This document shows positions 7,553 to 17,500 of a DNA stretch of 64,000 bases, one piece after another. This DNA comes from an uncultured Porphyromonadaceae bacterium (GTDB taxonomy: Bacteria; Bacteroidota; Bacteroidia; Bacteroidales; Muribaculaceae): the NCBI GenBank assembly GCA_900555715.1, contig USMC01000002.1, positions 40,775 to 104,774 on the forward strand, read 5' to 3'. Within the stretch, counting starts at the first letter, position 1. The number at the start of each line of letters is the position of its first letter. The translations under genes were made by a program, and so were the position numbers. The notes under the pieces are model-generated. The model worked only from the letters and a program-made list of their open reading frames with translations, did no database searches and was not told where the DNA came from.

Positions 7553-10500
7553 TTATTTCTTACTGTCGATTTCCTTAAGAAGTTCGGTTACGGCAGCACG
7601 GAGCTGCTGGTCGGTGCCGGTGACGATTACTTCGGGGTCGTTAGCCACGCGGATGTCGGGTTCGAGCTGCTGATTTTCCAGGAAAGAGCCGTCGGGCAGC
7701 CGGTAGCCTATCACTGGAATGCCGTAGACGATGGTCGGGTCTTGTGTCGTCACCCAGTTGACCGATGTCATGGTGCCTGGCACAGGCATTCCGACGAGTT
7801 TGCCGAGGCCGCGGTTCTTGTAGACCCAGGGTGTGCCGTGTGCATTGGAATAGCACGGTTCCGCCATAACCATTATGGACGGTTTGTTCCATCGGCGCGA
7901 CGGCATGTCGCATGTTTCGACACCTCGTATTTCCTGTGTGAAGTATTTCTGTCCGCTCAGGAGAACTTCGATGTCTTCGTGGAGTCGTCCGCCGCCGTTC
8001 CAGCGTATGTCGATGACGACACCCTCGCGGTCGTTGTATTTTCCGAGAAGGTCGGAGTATGCTTTGCGGAAAGAATCGTCGTCCATGGAGCTGATATGCA
8101 CATATCCGAGCCGTCCGTTCGAAAGGCTGTCCACTTCGTGAGCGCGCTGCTTCACCCAGCGGTCGTAGAGCAGACTGTTCATGCGTGAGGCGGCAACGGG
8201 CTTTACGACAACGTCGCGTGTCGTCTTGTCGGCGCTTTGTATTGTCACGCGTGTGCGCTTTCCTGCGAGGTTGGCGAGCAGACGGTCGACAGGCATTTCA
8301 GCCGTCACTTTCTCGCCGTTGATTCTGATGACAATGTCGCCGGGCACGACTGCCGGACGGACGGCTGCGAGCGGTGATTTTTCGAGCACTTCGGCTATGC
8401 GTGCTCCGTCGCCTGTATATTTCAGGTCGTAGAGCGCTCCGAGCGATGCCGTGCGGTCGGGTGCGGATGCCGAGGCACCTCCCATATAGCGTCCGCCGGT
8501 GTGGCTCACATTGAGTTCGCCGAGCCATTCGCTCAGGAGTTCGGCAAAGTCGTAGTTGTTATTGATGTGAGGAAGGAATTTGCGGTAGTCGTTGCTCATG
8601 CTTTTCCAGTCGACGCCGTGCATGGATGTTGTGTAGAATCGCTCAGCTTCCTCGCGTTCGATGTTGTCGAAGATATACCGGCGCTCTGCGGCGGGGTCGA
8701 GTTTCTTGTCTGCCTTGAAGCTTATGGGTTTCAGCGAAGAGCCGAATTTGTTGAATGTGCTGCCAAGAAGGAAGATTTCCTTGCCGCCGTCGGCGGTCTG
8801 GAAGCGTGCGGAGCTGTCGGAATGGCGCTGCTTCATTCTGAGGTCGCCTTTGTCGAGGTCGTATTCCCATATAAAGGTTCCGGTGTCGGCGCCGCTGATG
8901 AAATAGAGTGTCTCGCCTTCTGCGTCGACAACGGCATCGCGCAGGTCGGTCGACATTGGTGTCACACGTACCTGACGGTCGCTGATACCGTCGAGTTCCA
9001 CGACGACGGGCTCTGTCTCCTCTGTTTTGGCGTCTTTTTTGTCCTTGCTGTCGCCGTCTTTAGCTTTGTCTTTCTTCTTGTCGTCTTTCTTGTCGTTTTT
9101 CGCAGCTTTCTTCTCGTCGGCTTTTTTCTTGTCGTATATCTCCCGTTCCTCTTTGCTCATGCGGAAACGGTCGTAGGCTTCCTGATTGAGGAAAGCGAAT
9201 ATGACGTCGCTCTGCGAGCCCCATGAAGCGTGGTTGCGCATACCGTAGCGTTCCGACTGGAATGCTATCGCGTTACCGTCCATGATCCATCGCGGTTCGG
9301 CGTCGAAATATCCGCTGTTGGTGATGTTCGTGAGCGAGCCGTCGGCAACGTTGATTATAGCTATGTCGCTGTACGGGTCGTGCTTGCGGTCGATTATCTC
9401 CAGCGCTATCCAGCGTGAGTCGGGCGACCAGTAGTAGTTGAACCCGCCGTTGCGGTGGCGGTAGGTCGAGCCGTCGGTAAGTTGTGTCACCTTGCCGCTT
9501 TTTACGTCCATGACGCACAGCTTGTTGCGGTCGAGGATGAAGCCGAGCTTCTTTCCGTCGGGCGACATTTCTGGTACATTGCGCTCGTGTCCGTCGGCCT
9601 TGAACACGGGCTCTTCGGTGATGACCGTAGCGTGGGTGAAGTCGGGCTCGTCGGCGCTTTTGGCGAATGTGGCTTTGAAGATATTGCTTTTCCCGTTGCG
9701 TTCGCTGGCATAGTAAAGGGTCGAGTCATTTCCCCATGAGAGGTCGCCTTCGGCTTCCGGAGTCGACGAAATCTGTTTGGTAGTGGCATAGTCGACGGAT
9801 GTCACGTAGACATCGCCGCGGTATACGAAGGCTACCTGTTTGCCGTTGGGCGAGGGCACGGCGTTGCCTACGCCGCGCGATGCGGAGATGTCGCGTGTCT
9901 CGTCGGGAAAGTCGGCATTGATTTTCACTGCGACTTTCTTAGGCTTCGCTCCCTTGTCGGGTGCGAGGGTGTAGAGCTCGCCGTCGTAGGTGAAGGCGAG
10001 GGTGCCGTTGCCGGCGCGGCTGAGGAAGCGGACAGGATGCTTCTTGAAATCGGTGATGGCGTGCGCTTCATCCGGATTCGATGCCTTGGCGCGGTAGACG
10101 TTGAGCGATTTTTGCGGTGCGCGTTCGCTGAGGAAGTAGATGTATTCCCCGGCATCCACGGGGTCGAGGTCTTCGCCGGCATTGCCAACTACCGTTGTGT
10201 GCTTGCCGGTTGCCGGAGTGTAGCGGATGATGTCGCGTGTCACCGACGATGTGTGATGCTTGCGCCAGGTATCTTCGAATCCTTTGACGTCCTGATATAG
10301 GAAGCTTTTGCCGTCCGGAGCCCACGATATAGCGCGGGCCGGAGTGGCAAGAATCTGTGTCGGGGCGCCGCCGGCGACAGGTACCGAATATACCTCGCTC
10401 ATTCGCGCTGTCGGGAACAGCGCGCTTTCCGCCGGATCCTGAATGGCGGCGGAAAAGAGAACTGATTTTCCGTCGGGAGTGAAAGCCTCTGGTGTCTCGT

Positions 10501-10825
10501 TAGCAGAGTTGAAGGTGAGGCGTTTCCATTCGCCGGTGCCGTCGGCGGCAGTGAGGAAAATATCGAAATTGCCGAAACGGTCGGATGCGAATGCCAGCGT
10601 CCTGCTGTCGGGACTCCATACGGGAAGCTGTTCATATCCGGTCTGCGATGTGACGCGTGTGGCGTCGCCTCCGCTTACCGGCACTGTGAAGATGTCGCCT
10701 TTATATGTGAAGGCTATGTGGCTTCCGTCAGGGGAAATCTTGGCATCGCGCATCCACAGAGGCGTGGTCTGTGCTGCGGCGGCCACTGACACTGTGAGTA
10801 TACTGAGTGCTGTTATTTTTTTCAT
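7553..10825 (-). CDS. Tricorn-type S41 protease
   Basis: This 1090-residue exported protease starts with a signal peptide (MKKITALSILTVSVAAAAQ). Two blocks of beta-propeller repeats with many SPDG/SPDS blades (for example WSPDSRTLAF, MSPDGKKLGF) span about residues 25-530. A Lys/Asp-rich linker lies at about 562-608. A PDZ-like domain (GDIVIRINGEKV) is near 828. An S41 core follows, with IRWNGGGRLHEDIE near 943 and the segment EPCYSNAHGTPW near 990, where the Ser is the likely nucleophile. Tricorn homologues degrade oligopeptides, and the signal peptide suggests a periplasmic role here. The gene is monocistronic, with its own promoter and terminator. Confidence 0.92.
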   Translation of the reverse strand: MKKITALSILTVSVAAAAQTTPLWMRDAKISPDGSHIAFTYKGDIFTVPVSGGDATRVTSQTGYEQLPVWSPDSRTLAFASDRFGNFDIFLTAADGTGEWKRLTFNSANETPEAFTPDGKSVLFSAAIQDPAESALFPTARMSEVYSVPVAGGAPTQILATPARAISWAPDGKSFLYQDVKGFEDTWRKHHTSSVTRDIIRYTPATGKHTTVVGNAGEDLDPVDAGEYIYFLSERAPQKSLNVYRAKASNPDEAHAITDFKKHPVRFLSRAGNGTLAFTYDGELYTLAPDKGAKPKKVAVKINADFPDETRDISASRGVGNAVPSPNGKQVAFVYRGDVYVTSVDYATTKQISSTPEAEGDLSWGNDSTLYYASERNGKSNIFKATFAKSADEPDFTHATVITEEPVFKADGHERNVPEMSPDGKKLGFILDRNKLCVMDVKSGKVTQLTDGSTYRHRNGGFNYYWSPDSRWIALEIIDRKHDPYSDIAIINVADGSLTNITNSGYFDAEPRWIMDGNAIAFQSERYGMRNHASWGSQSDVIFAFLNQEAYDRFRMSKEEREIYDKKKADEKKAAKNDKKDDKKKDKAKDGDSKDKKDAKTEETEPVVVELDGISDRQVRVTPMSTDLRDAVVDAEGETLYFISGADTGTFIWEYDLDKGDLRMKQRHSDSSARFQTADGGKEIFLLGSTFNKFGSSLKPISFKADKKLDPAAERRYIFDNIEREEAERFYTTSMHGVDWKSMSNDYRKFLPHINNNYDFAELLSEWLGELNVSHTGGRYMGGASASAPDRTASLGALYDLKYTGDGARIAEVLEKSPLAAVRPAVVPGDIVIRINGEKVTAEMPVDRLLANLAGKRTRVTIQSADKTTRDVVVKPVAASRMNSLLYDRWVKQRAHEVDSLSNGRLGYVHISSMDDDSFRKAYSDLLGKYNDREGVVIDIRWNGGGRLHEDIEVLLSGQKYFTQEIRGVETCDMPSRRWNKPSIMVMAEPCYSNAHGTPWVYKNRGLGKLVGMPVPGTMTSVNWVTTQDPTIVYGIPVIGYRLPDGSFLENQQLEPDIRVANDPEVIVTGTDQQLRAAVTELLKEIDSKK

Positions 10826-10850
10826 TATGTGGCTGTTGATTGATTTTCTG

Positions 10851-10881
10851 CAAATTTAGCAAAAATAGACCGAATCTGCAA
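10851..10881 (-). promoter_or_regulatory. Promoter of the tricorn-type protease gene
   Basis: On the minus strand TTG (10879-10881), a 20-base spacer and TAAATTTG (10851-10858) match the Bacteroidota consensus. The box lies 26 bases before the start codon. Confidence 0.78.
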
Positions 10882-10894
10882 CTCCGTGCAAAAA

Positions 10895-10922
10895 GGAAGC
10901 TGTGCGCGGCGGCACAGCTTCC
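10895..10922 (-). terminator. Terminator of the secreted protein gene 10945-12303
   Basis: An 11-bp perfect stem (GGAAGCTGTGC / GCACAGCTTCC) with a short GC loop is followed on the minus strand by TTTTT. Confidence 0.85.
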
Positions 10923-10944
10923 CCGGAATATTCTGAGTATGGTT

Positions 10945-12303
10945 TTATCGGACAATGAGTTTTGTTGCCTTGCTGCCATGACGGCGTATGACGAGCTGTC
11001 CGGCTTCGGGACGGGCTACCTCAACGCCCTGAAGGTTGTAGTAGCGTACGGGAGCATTTTCTGCTGCGACAGATGCTATGCCGGTCGTTTCCGGGAATAC
11101 TATCTTGCCGGTCATCGGAACTGCGTTTCCGTCTCCATCATTCCAATGGTAGAACATAATATTGGAAGCATCGTTTGTGAAGCAGGCGGCATATTCGGTA
11201 TAGGTCTCATTTGTTGCAGGATCGGTGATCTCCTTTGAACCGATAGTGACAACTCCGTCGGCGAATGTTGTGTAGCATACGTCATCGCCGAGGATTCCGA
11301 TAATGTCGGCGGGTGCATATCCGTATGCGGAGTATTGCAGTATATAAGCTGTCAGGACGTCATAGCAGTAGAGATTGCTCAGACCGAGCTGAGAACTTGC
11401 GAAGCCGGATTTTACCAATGCAAAGACAACATGGTCGGGATCGGTGATGTCGAACTGGATATAGCCGGGTTTGGTGCTTTCGTTAAGCATGCTCAGCGGG
11501 CTTTCGCCGTGGTAGGGATCGACAAGGCGGTAGACGTTGGCATCGTCGTCTTTCTGCTGCAGTTCGACCGGCCATGTGCTCATTTCGTCAGTGTCAGTGT
11601 ATCCGACAGCAGGCATCAGCCATGGATCGGTAAAGGTAGCTGTGCCGACGCTTGTCCAGCCTTCGTCGGGGTCTGTCTCCACAACCTTCACCATCGACAG
11701 GAAGTCGTAGAGTTCAAAGTATCCTGCAAAAGTCGTGTAATCAGCATCGTCGTATGCGCTCCAGCTTATTCCGTGATCAGCCGGGAAGGTGATGGTGCCG
11801 CCGGCGTATGTAACGCTGAACGAGTCGAGCATTTCTATATGACCCTCCGTTTCTGAATCGTAGACATATTCGAACGGTTCTACACGGAGATAATAGTTAC
11901 CTGTCGGTCCTCCGTCAATTTTGACGAATGTCAGTGTCTGCGTCTCTTCATCGTAGGCTGCGAGAACATTGGTGGCGAGCGACGGCGACTCGATGCTGAC
12001 AACACCGGGCTCTACTTCAGAGATGGTGGCATCTATTTCAATTACACCCAACGACGATTCAAAGTAGTAGTCGCCGAGTGTTAGGGTGTAGTCGCCGTAG
12101 ATGCTTTCGTCGGCTGCTGCTGCGCGGTGCGTTGCAGGTGCTGTCCGGAACTTTTCCATCTTGAACGGCGTTGCTTTCTTTGCGATAGCCGGCGTTTCGA
12201 CACGCTCTTTCTGGATAACATCGGTGTGCAGTGTGAGCTCCGGCATTGCCGATGCTGTTGCTGCTACTGCTGCTGCGAGTGCTAATGTGTAGAATTTTGT
12301 CAT
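10945..12303 (-). CDS. Secreted protein with C-terminal sorting-like motif
   Basis: This 452-residue protein has an N-terminal signal peptide (MTKFYTLALAAAVAATASA). The mature part is acidic and rich in Tyr, Thr, Asp and Gly, with repeated beta-strand-like patterns and no catalytic motif that I can see. Its C-terminus, APVRYYNLQGVEVARPEAG followed by a basic end, matches the end of the protein at 1-747. I infer that both use the same export or surface-anchoring route. The main family is not recognised. The gene stands alone between its own promoter and terminator. Confidence 0.82.
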   Translation of the reverse strand: MTKFYTLALAAAVAATASAMPELTLHTDVIQKERVETPAIAKKATPFKMEKFRTAPATHRAAAADESIYGDYTLTLGDYYFESSLGVIEIDATISEVEPGVVSIESPSLATNVLAAYDEETQTLTFVKIDGGPTGNYYLRVEPFEYVYDSETEGHIEMLDSFSVTYAGGTITFPADHGISWSAYDDADYTTFAGYFELYDFLSMVKVVETDPDEGWTSVGTATFTDPWLMPAVGYTDTDEMSTWPVELQQKDDDANVYRLVDPYHGESPLSMLNESTKPGYIQFDITDPDHVVFALVKSGFASSQLGLSNLYCYDVLTAYILQYSAYGYAPADIIGILGDDVCYTTFADGVVTIGSKEITDPATNETYTEYAACFTNDASNIMFYHWNDGDGNAVPMTGKIVFPETTGIASVAAENAPVRYYNLQGVEVARPEAGQLVIRRHGSKATKLIVR

Positions 12304-12343
12304 AACATATAATTTAATGATGAATAGAATTCGATCTGTGTGG

Positions 12344-12374
12344 CAAAATTATACAATTTATGCGCTGCAAACAA
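12344..12374 (-). promoter_or_regulatory. Promoter of the secreted protein gene
   Basis: On the minus strand TTG (12372-12374) lies 20 bases before TAATTTTG (12344-12351), which is 40 bases before the ATG. Confidence 0.72.
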
Positions 12375-12407
12375 ATTTTTGTCAAATTATTTTCAGAAAA
12401 TATGACT

Positions 12408-12605
12408 TTATGAAAAAATAAGGTGCGGAAATGCATCATCTGTCACAGTGATTGTTCCGCTGTGGAAGGATGTGGCGGCTGTTTCGCCCTCGAATGGAGT
12501 GACGGATACTTCGACAGTGCCGTCGCTGAGGCGACAGAGCGTGACGACGGACATTTTGTACTCTTTTCCGCGCCAGATGATGCGGTGTGCGAGGTAGCGC
12601 TCCAT
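12408..12605 (-). CDS. Small conserved-looking protein (65 aa), end of the lspA operon
   Basis: The short frame starts at ATG 12605, overlapping the DUF4296 stop by one base (TAATG), and runs MERYLAHRIIWRGKEYKMSV... to FPHLIFS. The sequence has a beta-sheet pattern (short Trp/Tyr-rich strands, GTVEVSVTPFEGE) and no signal peptide or Cys. The frame is open further upstream, but that extension is an Arg/Pro-rich shadow of the neighbour. Operon position and coupling support it as a real gene. Function unknown. Confidence 0.72.
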   Translation of the reverse strand: MERYLAHRIIWRGKEYKMSVVTLCRLSDGTVEVSVTPFEGETAATSFHSGTITVTDDAFPHLIFS

Positions 12606-13474
12606 TATTGAGCCATGTTTTCTGTTGGTGCGACGCTGTCGCTGTCCGACTTCGTCTCCGGATAGAATTTGCGGCGGAAAGTGCTGTAAGGACGCACGTA
12701 ATTGTCGTGGCTGACGCGTTTGCGCACCATTTCGAGGCTGTCGAGGCGCAGGTCGCTTCCGGCGCGGGGCGACACGCGCAGATAGCCGAAGATACGGACG
12801 GGTTCGAGGAGCGAATCGGTCTGCAGGCGTATTTCCTTCCATCCGTCGTCGTTAATGTTGCTGTTGAGATATTCTACGGAGCCGTCGTCGTATTCAGCAC
12901 CTATAGCCCACGAGGCGTCGCCGTGGATATTGAAGAATTTGGCGCGCCATGTGTAGTTGTCGCCGCGCTCCCAGTTGGGATCGCGGTCGAAGCTGAACGT
13001 TATTATGTCGGACGGCATCCGTCTGTTGAACACGACATAGCGTGCTCCGGGCCATACGTCGACGGAGTCGCCTGATATAGAGAGCGCGTTGGCAGCAGCC
13101 ACTCTGTTGCCGCTCTCGATGAGGCGGTGCTCAAGAAGTTCTATGGTTTCGTCGTAGACGTCCATATACATGTTGATGTTCCTGCCGTACCACGCCAGAG
13201 ATGAGTCGACCTGTTCGGTGCTTACTCCATGGCGGGCATATACCGACTGTTTCATTTTCTGCTTCATGGAGTCGGTATGGAAATGTGCCCGGTCGTTGTC
13301 GATGACCGCTTCGGCGATGTGCACATCTGCCATCAGTCGCGCCATTTCGTGCGGCTGTATGACGTCGGAAGGCACTTTCGAGCATCCGGCTATGACGAGC
13401 AGAAGGCTAATCGTCGCTGCCGCGAGTGTCTTTGACGTTTTGTTCTTTTTCGCTGCCGTCGATAGTGTTTTCAA
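12605..13474 (-). CDS. DUF4296 lipoprotein
   Basis: This 289-residue protein has a lipoprotein signal (SLLLVIAGC, Cys as the lipidation site), so it should be anchored in the envelope. The DUF4296 region follows (MARLMADVHIAEAVIDNDRA, then YARHGVSTEQVDSSLAWY). The C-terminal third looks like a carbohydrate- or beta-sandwich-type domain unique to this protein. It lies directly after lspA, the signal peptidase that would process it. Its start overlaps the lspA end by 68 bases, and no later Met precedes the signal peptide. Role unknown. Confidence 0.85.
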   Translation of the reverse strand: MKTLSTAAKKNKTSKTLAAATISLLLVIAGCSKVPSDVIQPHEMARLMADVHIAEAVIDNDRAHFHTDSMKQKMKQSVYARHGVSTEQVDSSLAWYGRNINMYMDVYDETIELLEHRLIESGNRVAAANALSISGDSVDVWPGARYVVFNRRMPSDIITFSFDRDPNWERGDNYTWRAKFFNIHGDASWAIGAEYDDGSVEYLNSNINDDGWKEIRLQTDSLLEPVRIFGYLRVSPRAGSDLRLDSLEMVRKRVSHDNYVRPYSTFRRKFYPETKSDSDSVAPTENMAQ

Positions 13475-14078
13475 GACGTTTGAAATAGAAGATGAGAATG
13501 CATATCATTCCGACGCTTATAGCGGCGTCGGCGAAGTTGAACACCGGATCGAAGAACGAGAAATGCCGTCCGCCGATAAAGGGTAACCACTCAGGCCAGT
13601 TGAATGAGAAGAGCGGGAAATAGAACATGTCGACCACAAGTCCCTGAAAGAGGCTGCCGTAGCCTTCACCCCAGGGAACGACAGCGGCGACGGAGGGAGC
13701 TGCCGGATTTGTGAAAACCTCACCGTAGAACACGCAGTCTATGATGTTGCCGAACGCTCCGGCTGCTATCAGGGATATGCAGATGAGATAGCCCATAGGA
13801 GCGGTTCCTTTCCGGCACATGCGCATAAGGTACCACACCAGAAATCCGAAAAGTATGAGGCGGAAAAAGGTGAGGGCATATTTGCTGAACAGCTCAAGTC
13901 CGAACGCCATACCGTTGTTCTGGATGAAATGAAGATGAAACCACGGGAGTATCTCGTAGTCTTCGTTGAGGTAGAAATGCGTCTTGACCCATATTTTTAT
14001 GAGCTGGTCGACAATGATGACAAGTGCGATGACCGCCCATGCTGTGACGGTCATCCTCTTGTTTCGCGAGAGTGTCAT
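13407..14078 (-). CDS. lspA: Lipoprotein signal peptidase II
   Basis: LspA is an inner-membrane aspartyl protease that cleaves prolipoproteins before the lipidated Cys. Four hydrophobic segments are visible, with conserved NNGMAFG at residues 54-60. The catalytic Asp pair is D114 (in GNIID) and D184 (in FNFADA). At 223 residues it is longer than the enterobacterial enzyme, with an insertion between the two Asp motifs and a hydrophilic tail. The ATG at 14078 follows the dksA-like stop by 14 bases; a longer frame reaching into that gene is rejected. Confidence 0.95.
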   Translation of the reverse strand: MTLSRNKRMTVTAWAVIALVIIVDQLIKIWVKTHFYLNEDYEILPWFHLHFIQNNGMAFGLELFSKYALTFFRLILFGFLVWYLMRMCRKGTAPMGYLICISLIAAGAFGNIIDCVFYGEVFTNPAAPSVAAVVPWGEGYGSLFQGLVVDMFYFPLFSFNWPEWLPFIGGRHFSFFDPVFNFADAAISVGMICILIFYFKRLENTIDGSEKEQNVKDTRGSDD

Positions 14079-14092
14079 ATCGGAAATGATGC

Positions 14093-14473
14093 TCAATGGT
14101 TCGGGTTGTATTTTTCCTCTACGCACAGTGTGGCATGAGGCACGGCGCGCAGACGTTCCTTGGGAATCAGTTTGCCTGTGGCGCGGCAGATGCCGTACGT
14201 TTTGTTGTCGATGCGAACAAGAGCAGCCTGGAGATGTTCGATGAATTTGCGCTGGCGCTCGGCGAGGCGTGCCGTAGCTTCCCGTTCGAGGACATTGGCG
14301 CCTTCTTCCAGAGTCTTGAAAGTGGGCGATGTGTCTGATGTGTCGTTCCCGTCGCTGTTTTTCAGCGTGGCGACGAGTTCGTCGAACAGCGCGCGTGCAC
14401 TTTCTATTTTTGAAAGGATGAGCTGTCGGAATTCTTCAAGCTCTTCGTCGGAATATCTAACTTTTTCGCTCAT
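14093..14473 (-). CDS. TraR/DksA-family protein with incomplete zinc finger
   Basis: This 126-residue protein has an N-terminal coiled-coil region (EELEEFRQLILSKIESAR, later LAERQRKFIEHLQAAL) and the C-terminal DksA signature YGICRATGKLIPKERLRAVP. Only two of the four zinc-ligand Cys remain: C96 and C117 are present, while the partners are T99 and E120. DksA proteins bind the RNA polymerase secondary channel. Loss of metal ligands is known in some DksA-like proteins of Bacteroidota. It sits between ileS and lspA in one operon. Confidence 0.88.
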   Translation of the reverse strand: MSEKVRYSDEELEEFRQLILSKIESARALFDELVATLKNSDGNDTSDTSPTFKTLEEGANVLEREATARLAERQRKFIEHLQAALVRIDNKTYGICRATGKLIPKERLRAVPHATLCVEEKYNPNH

Positions 14474-14496
14474 GATGCGGTGAGAGGGTTGTTGAT

Positions 14497-14522
14497 GCCG
14501 CCGGACGGACGTGTCCGGCGGC
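14497..14522. other. Intercistronic hairpin between ileS and the dksA-like gene
   Basis: A perfect 10-bp GC-rich stem (GCCGCCGGAC / GTCCGGCGGC) with a 6-base loop lies 17 bases past the ileS stop. It lacks a T-run on the minus strand, so partial termination or an mRNA-stability role is more likely than full termination. Confidence 0.55.
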
Positions 14523-14538
14523 GTTATTTATGGGATTG

Positions 14539-17500
14539 TCATGCGAGTGCGATCACAACGCCGAGCTTGAGGTCGTCGATGTCGAGGATTTCGACGTCGC
14601 CGTCCTGGTCGTTCACTGTAATTGCATCGGCAAGAACCTGCTCGGAGATATATTTGCCGAATTCCGCCACTACCGGCTCTATTTCGGGACACGGCAGGAA
14701 ACGGAGGGTGATGTGGTCGGTGATGTCGTAGTCGCGTTTTTTGCGGATGTTCTGTACGCGGTTGATTATCTCGCGTGCGAGACCTTCGCGGAACAGTTCG
14801 GGCGTAATCTCGATGTCGAGGGCGACGGTGAGATCGCCGTCGTTGGCGACGAGCCATCCTTCCATGTCTTCGCTGATGATCTTCACGTCGTCGAGCACGA
14901 CGTCGACATTTTCGCTGTCGATGCTGATGCCGATGTGTCCTTCGCTTTCAAGCAGGGAAATCTGTTTGCGGTCGAGATTCTTGATGATTTCGGCTGCAGC
15001 CTTCATCTTCTTTCCGAACTTGGGTCCGAGCTTCTTGAAATCGGGCACTACGCGTTTCACAAACACTTCGTTGTCGGACGAGACAATCTCGATGGTCTTG
15101 ACATTCACTTCGGCAGTGACGATGGGTGTCACAGCCTTGAGGATTGCTGTCATGGTCTCTGAGGAAGAGGGCACGAGCATCTTGGCAAGCGGCTGGCGCA
15201 CCTTGATGTTCGCTTTCTTGCGCAGGGACAGGACAAGCGACGTCAGGCGCTGGGCGACATCCATGCGCTGTTCGAGTTCCTTGTCGACAAGAGCGGGATT
15301 CTGTTTGGGGAAATCGGCAAGGTGGACAGAGTTGCCGCTGCTGCAATTGGTGAGGTCGCAGTAGAGACGGTCGCTGAAGAAGGGGCTGACAGGCGCCATG
15401 AGTTTCGACACCGTCAGAAGGCAGGTGTAGAGGGTCTGATAGGCGGCGAGCTTATCTTCGTCGAGTCCGCGGCTCCAGAAACGTTTGCGGTTGAGACGCA
15501 CATACCAGTTCGACAGATTGTCCATCACAAAGGTGCTTATGGCGCGGACGGCGCGTGTCGGCTCATAGTCGTCGAGCTCGTCGGTGACAGTCTTTACAAG
15601 GGTGTTCAGAAGCGACAGAATCCATCGGTCGATTTCGGGACGCTTGCTGACGGGAACCTGCTGTTCGTCGCCGGTGAAGCCGTCGACGTTGGCATACATT
15701 GCAAAGAAGTTGTATGTGTTCGAGAGGGTGGAGAAGAACTTGCGCGCCACTTCTTCGACGCCTTCGTTGTCGTATTTGAGGTTGTCCCACGGCGAGGAGC
15801 ATGAGATCATATACCAGCGCAGCGGGTCGGAACCGTATTTCTCGATTGTCGCAAAAGGATCGACGGCATTGCCTTTGCGCTTCGACATCTTCTCGCCGTT
15901 CTTATCGAGCACGAGACCGTTGGAAATAACGGCTTTGAATGCACGCGAGTCGAATGCCATAGTGCCTATGGCGTGGAGCGTGAAGAACCATCCGCGGGTC
16001 TGGTCTACACCCTCGGCGATGAAGTCGGCGGGGTAGAGGCGACCACTGTCGACGGCTTCCTTGTTCTCGAAAGGATAGTGAAGCTGTGCGTAAGGCATGG
16101 AACCGCTGTCGAACCATACGTCGATAAGGTCAGTCTCTCGGTACATCGGTTTTCCGGTGGAGCTGACGAGGACGATGTCGTCGACATAGGGGCGGTGAAG
16201 GTCTATCTTGGCGTAGTTTTCTTTAGAGTAGTCGCCGGGGACGAATCCTTTGTCTTTGAAGGGATTGGATTTCATCACTCCGGCAGCTACAGCTTTTTCG
16301 ATTTCGTTGTAGAGAGTGGCGACGCTGTCGATGCATATTTCTTCCGTTCCGTTCTCGGTGCGCCATATTGGTAGCGGCGTGCCCCAGAAGCGGCTGCGCG
16401 AGAGGTTCCAGTCCTGAAGGTTTTCAAGCCATTTGCCGAAACGTCCTGAGCCTGTCGACGCGGGTTTCCACTTGATAGTGTCGTTGAGTTCCATCATGCG
16501 CTCGCGCGCGGCTGTAGAGCGGATGAACCAACTGTCGAGCGGATAGTAAAGCACGGGCTTGTCGGTGCGCCAGCAGTGCGGGTAGTTGTGGACGTGCTTC
16601 TCTATGCGGAATACTTTTCCGGAAAGCTTAAGATCCATTGCGATTGCGACGTCGAGTGTCTCTGTCTGTTCTGTGGCGTCGGGGTCGTAGGCGTTCTTGA
16701 CATAGCGTCCTGCCCATTTGCCGTACAGCTCGGTGTCGACCATCTTCTTTACGAAGTCGGGATCGAGGTCTTCAAGACGGTAGAAGCGTCCGGTCATGTC
16801 GACCATAGGACGGAGCTTGCCGTCGCGGTCGATCAGATGCAGCGGCGGCACACCTGCCTGCTTGCTCACACGCAAGTCGTCGGCACCGAAAGTACCGGCG
16901 ATGTGTACTATGCCTGTACCGTCCTCGGTGGTGACATAGTCGCCCGGGATGACACGGAAGGCGCTTTCGCCGGGATTGACCCACGGGAGAAGCTGTTCGT
17001 AGTGCATGCCGACAAGGTCGGTGCCTTTAAGAGTAGCGACAACTTCATAAGGCACGAGCTTGTCGCCGGGCTTGTAGTCGCTCAGGGCGATGTCTTTCGC
17101 CTTGGCATTGAATATCGAGCCAAGAAGCGCTTCGGCGACAACGGCGGTGATGGGCGCTCCGGAGTATGGGTTATATGTGCGGACTACACAGTAGCTGATG
17201 TTCGGACCGACAGCAAGCGCCGTGTTCGACGGCAAAGTCCACGGCGTAGTGGTCCATGCCAGCATCACGGGAGTGCCCCAGCCTTTCATGGCGTCGATGG
17301 GGTCGGTGACGGTGAACTGTGCGATGCAGGTTGTGTCCTTGACGTCGCGGTAGCAGCCCGGCTGGTTGAGCTCGTGCGAGCTGAGACCTGTTCCTGCGGC
17401 TGGAGAATAAGGCTGGATTGTATATCCTTTGTAGAGGAGTTCCTTTTTGTAGAGTTGTGCCAGCAACCACCACACTGTTTCGATGTAGCGGTTGTCGTAT

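Noticed and set aside
12606..12842. Upstream extension of the 65-residue gene
   Set aside because: The added part is Arg/Pro-rich, overlaps the DUF4296 gene and lacks a protein-like pattern; the TAATG start fits better.
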